Shown: positions 40,069-42,148 of the stretch, in pieces
Position numbering within the stretch: the stretch's first letter is position 1
Layout of the letters: each line of letters begins with the position of its first letter
Notes under the pieces: generated by a model
Told to the model about the DNA's origin: nothing
The model's database searches: none
What the model saw: the letters and a program-made list of their open reading frames with translations, nothing else
Position numbers and translations under genes: made by a program
Assembly: GCA_902780565.1 (NCBI GenBank)
Contig: CACZGD010000004.1
Span: 1-42,148 of the forward strand
Direction: 5' to 3'
Length of the DNA stretch: 42,148 nucleotides
Source: Oscillospiraceae bacterium
GTDB lineage: Bacteria > Bacillota > Clostridia > Oscillospirales > Acutalibacteraceae

Positions 40069-41223
40069 ATGGTTACAGGCAGTATACAGATCAAAAACGG
40101 CAAATATCAGGTCGTTCTGAATCTGGAAGATGAAAACGGGAAGCGGAAGCAGAAGTGGATCAGTACCGGGCTTCCGGTTCGCGGAAATAAAAAAGCCGCA
40201 GAAGCGTTTCTGCACGATGAGCTTTCCAAGTGGAACAGACATTCAGGCGTCGTGTCAAATATGCTTGTTGCGGATTACTTTGAGCACTGGCTCGGAACGA
40301 TAAAGGATGAAGTCAGACCGAACACCTATCGCGGATATCACGGAAATATGACGAATCATATCATTCCTTATTTCCGTTTGCAAAAGATCAAGCTGCAGGA
40401 TCTGCGTCCGATCGATCTTGAAGATTACTACTTTTCTCAGCTCAGACCGGACAGCAACCTGGAAACCGGCGAGGCGTTGTCTCCGACGACGATCAAGCAC
40501 CATCATCAGAATATCAGCAAGGCGCTGTCTGACGCTGTACGACTGGGGCTGATCCAGTATAATCCGGCATCTGCGGCGAGAACGCCGAAGGCGCGGAAAT
40601 TCAACGCCGAATTTCTGAACGGGAAGCAGCTTGAGGAAATGTTGAAGCTTTTCAAGGGGAATCCGGTCGAGCTTCCGATCAAACTCTGCGCCGTATACGG
40701 TTTCCGCAGAAGCGAGGTGCTCGGTCTGAAGTGGAGAAACGTAGACCTGATCAACCGGACGATCACCGTAAGCGAAACGCTTCAGCAGAGTATAGGCGGA
40801 GAATACACCGATGCTCCGAAAACAGAAAGCAGTTTCCTGACCCTTCCGATGAGCGATGCAACGCATAAGCTTCTGACGGAGCAAAAGCGTTTGCAAGAGG
40901 ATCGGGCAAAGCTGATGGGCAACTATTACGTCAAAACAGATTACGTGTGTACGATGCCCAACGGAGTCGTGATCACCCCAAATTATCTCACGCGAGTTTT
41001 TCACTCGGTGATCTCTAAAAGCGACCTGCCGCAGATCCGGCTGCATGATCTGCGCCACAGTGTTGCCAGTAACCTGCTCAACGGCGGTTTTACCGTCGTG
41101 CAGGTACAGGAGTGGCTCGGGCACAGCAGCTCGGCAACGACGCTGAATTTCTACGCGCACATTGACAAGACGTCCAAGCTCAGCATCGCGGAAGCGTTAG
41201 ATAAAATCGTGCTGATCGCGTGA
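40069..41223 (+). CDS. Tyrosine-type site-specific integrase
   Basis: 384 residues. The N-terminal arm-binding AP2-like part (SIQIKNGKYQVVLNLEDENGKRKQKWISTGLP) and a SAM-like core-binding domain (about 65-170) precede the catalytic domain with YGFRRSEVLGLKW (first Arg near 214), RLHDLRHSVASNLL (His-x-x-Arg near 326), VQEWLGHSSSATT (near 346-356) and the Tyr in LNFYAHID near 360. All catalytic residues are present, so it should be active. It integrates or excises the element at the adjacent tRNA-Trp gene, inferred from position. Ribosome site GGAAAGGAG. Confidence 0.95.
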   Translation: MVTGSIQIKNGKYQVVLNLEDENGKRKQKWISTGLPVRGNKKAAEAFLHDELSKWNRHSGVVSNMLVADYFEHWLGTIKDEVRPNTYRGYHGNMTNHIIPYFRLQKIKLQDLRPIDLEDYYFSQLRPDSNLETGEALSPTTIKHHHQNISKALSDAVRLGLIQYNPASAARTPKARKFNAEFLNGKQLEEMLKLFKGNPVELPIKLCAVYGFRRSEVLGLKWRNVDLINRTITVSETLQQSIGGEYTDAPKTESSFLTLPMSDATHKLLTEQKRLQEDRAKLMGNYYVKTDYVCTMPNGVVITPNYLTRVFHSVISKSDLPQIRLHDLRHSVASNLLNGGFTVVQVQEWLGHSSSATTLNFYAHIDKTSKLSIAEALDKIVLIA

Positions 41224-41227
41224 TAGT

Positions 41228-41288
41228 GTTAGATGCAGGCTGGACTGTGTTAGATGCTGTTAGATGAAAGGCCGATTTTCGTTAGATG
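41228..41288. repeat. Four GTTAGATG boxes next to the integrase, arm-site candidates
   Basis: Direct copies at 41228-41235, 41249-41256, 41259-41266 and 41281-41288, between the integrase stop and tRNA-Trp. Short clustered direct repeats beside an attachment site are typical integrase arm sites. Confidence 0.65.
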
Positions 41289-41290
41289 CG

Positions 41291-41331
41291 AAAAAATTGA
41301 AGCCTTGAAAACCCAGTGTTTTCAAGGCTTC
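41291..41331 (-). terminator. Terminator of tRNA-Trp
   Basis: A 14-bp perfect stem (41299-41312 with 41318-41331), 5-nt loop, then six T residues on the minus strand immediately after the tRNA 3' end. It may also stop integrase transcripts from the other side. Confidence 0.9.
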
Positions 41332-41332
41332 A

Positions 41333-41408
41333 TGGCAGGGGCAGAAGGACTTGAACCCTCGGCACGCGGTTTTGGAGACCGCTGCTCTACCAACTGAGCT
41401 ATACCCCT
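41333..41408 (-). tRNA. tRNA-Trp (anticodon CCA)
   Basis: A 76-nt cloverleaf with CCA encoded. Acceptor AGGGGTA/TGCCCCT, D arm AGCTCAGTTGGTAGAGC, anticodon arm GCGGTCTCCAAAACCGC with CCA, and T arm GAGGGTTCAAGTCCTTC. It is intact at the right edge of the mobile element, whose integrase lies on its 3' side, so the element supplied or preserved the 3' end. Confidence 0.96.
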
Positions 41409-41592
41409 GTGTCAAACTGTTGATTATTATAAGTCGAAAAGACGGAACGGTAGAGGATCCCGGCGATCTTGGCCCGACTGCATGCGCGTGGATCGCTGCG
41501 AGGATTTTTAACTTGCCGCATCGTGCAGTTTGACTAAATATCAGGCTTCGGATTCGTCAAAACGGAAAAAATCGATTTCTGAAAAAAATGGA

Positions 41593-41621
41593 TTCACAAT
41601 TCGGGAAATATGTGTTAAAAT
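41593..41621 (+). promoter_or_regulatory. Promoter of the serine hydrolase gene
   Basis: TTCACA (41593-41598), 17 bp, TAAAAT (41616-41621), 33 bp before the ATG. The remaining DNA back to tRNA-Trp shows nothing recognisable. Confidence 0.65.
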
Positions 41622-41654
41622 AAAGAAAATATACAGTGAAAGGATCTTGTTACG

Positions 41655-42148
41655 ATGGATCAGGTACACAACACCTATTCTTTCCCTTCGCACACAAAGA
41701 ATACGGATATCTTTGTGCAGAGCGTTGCGCCGGCCTCCCTTGCGGATACAAAAGGCATTATTCAGATCGTGCACGGTATGGCGGAGCATACCGACCGCTA
41801 TCTTGAAGTCGCCGGGTTCCTTTGCGACGCGGGTTATGCCGTGATCATGCACGACCATGCCGGACATGGCAGGAGCGTGAGATCCGATGCGGATAACGGC
41901 TTTTTTGCGGAAAAGGACGGCTGGTTGGCGCTGGTTGACGACGTATATGAAGTCACGAAGCTTGCGCGCAAGACCTTCCCGGATAAAAAGCTGATTATTT
42001 GGGGGCATTCCATGGGATCGTTCATTACGCGCAAATACATTGCAAAGTATAAGAACGCCGCTGACGCCGCGATCATCTGCGGGACTTCAGGCTCGAATCC
42101 CGGTGCTGCCATCGGTATCGGTCTGGCAACATGGATGTACAAGAGTGG
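41655..42148 (+). CDS. Serine aminopeptidase/monoacylglycerol lipase-like alpha/beta hydrolase, 3' end outside window
   Basis: 164 codons are present. IVHGMAEHTDRYLEVAGFL near residue 37 is the oxyanion/lid entry of the Hydrolase_4 family, HDHAGHGRS near 72 is the conserved HDxxGHG motif, and IWGHSMGSFITRKY near 114 is the nucleophile elbow GHSMGS. The catalytic Asp and His lie beyond the window. Relatives cleave monoacylglycerols, lysophospholipids or small esters. The ribosome site is weak (GAAAGGATC). It marks resumed chromosome right of the element. Confidence 0.9.
   Translation, partial: MDQVHNTYSFPSHTKNTDIFVQSVAPASLADTKGIIQIVHGMAEHTDRYLEVAGFLCDAGYAVIMHDHAGHGRSVRSDADNGFFAEKDGWLALVDDVYEVTKLARKTFPDKKLIIWGHSMGSFITRKYIAKYKNAADAAIICGTSGSNPGAAIGIGLATWMYKS

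Larger units (their letters stand above)
22385..41332. mobile_element. Composite integrative element carrying a defence island
   Basis: The bounds are the tRNA-Leu scar on the left and the intact tRNA-Trp on the right. The backbone is typical of Clostridial mobilizable elements: HTH, TnpV, RepA_N fragment, two MobC-like proteins, ParB-like, Xis and Int. The cargo at 23.7-35.3 kb is defence-related and much richer in A+T. No tRNA-Trp scar is visible at the left end, so either the true left end lies outside or two elements have merged. No relaxase or type IV secretion gene is present. Confidence 0.72.

Overview
Organism and setting. The flanks are G+C-rich (roughly 58-62% by eye), with strong AGGAGG-type ribosome binding sites, TTGACA/TATAAT promoters, rho-independent terminators and a tRNA-Trp with an encoded CCA. 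Gene content (homoserine dehydrogenase, macrodomain-linked sirtuin, TnpV, RepA_N, MobC) fits a gut-type member of the Clostridia, probably near Oscillospiraceae/Ruminococcaceae. The family placement is inference, because there is no rRNA gene to fix it.

Left part, 1 to about 14.9 kb: ordinary chromosome. It holds the 5' part of hom, a secreted esterase, a translationally coupled macrodomain/sirtuin pair, an ArsC/Spx-like protein and a large iron-sulfur flavoprotein with an N-terminal winged helix. Two calcineurin-like phosphoesterases follow. Next is a compact TetR-controlled operon (TetR, ABM monooxygenase, carboxymuconolactone decarboxylase-cupin, cyclophilin-like lipoprotein, iron alcohol dehydrogenase) with a textbook autoregulated promoter. 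After it come a NifX-metal linker-FKBP fusion and a small basic protein.

Decaying surface/signalling block, 14.9-21.5 kb, all on the minus strand. An anchored MABP/Thr-Pro-rich protein, a secreted ricin-GLUG-MABP protein and a membrane PP2C phosphatase follow one another. The first two are frameshifted and the phosphatase has lost its C-terminus. Two small genes upstream each carry an in-frame TGA.

Mobile and defence region, about 21.7-41.4 kb. The left edge has an integrase fragment next to the 3' half of a tRNA-Leu(CAA). The right edge has a complete excisionase-integrase pair abutting an intact tRNA-Trp. The two ends do not match, so this looks like a composite or deleted element. Conserved backbone genes (HTH, TnpV, RepA_N fragment, two MobC-like proteins without a relaxase, ParB-like, Xis, Int) are moderate in G+C. 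The cargo in between is strikingly A+T-rich: an AlbA_2 ATPase-type regulator, two overlapping Eco57I-class adenine methyltransferases (the first with a PD-(D/E)xK-like N-terminus), a two-TM protein between two decayed copies of a GIY-YIG/T5orf172 gene, and a complete Hachiman pair (hamA-hamB). This is a defence island carried by an integrative element.

Non-coding structure is the most unusual part. Two near-identical leaders ahead of parB-like and xis have a long hairpin competing with a hairpin that hides the ribosome binding site. A separate transcription unit of about 128 nt has a perfect consensus promoter and terminator. Several iteron, palindrome and arm-site arrays surround it. Right of tRNA-Trp the chromosome resumes with the 5' part of a serine hydrolase gene.
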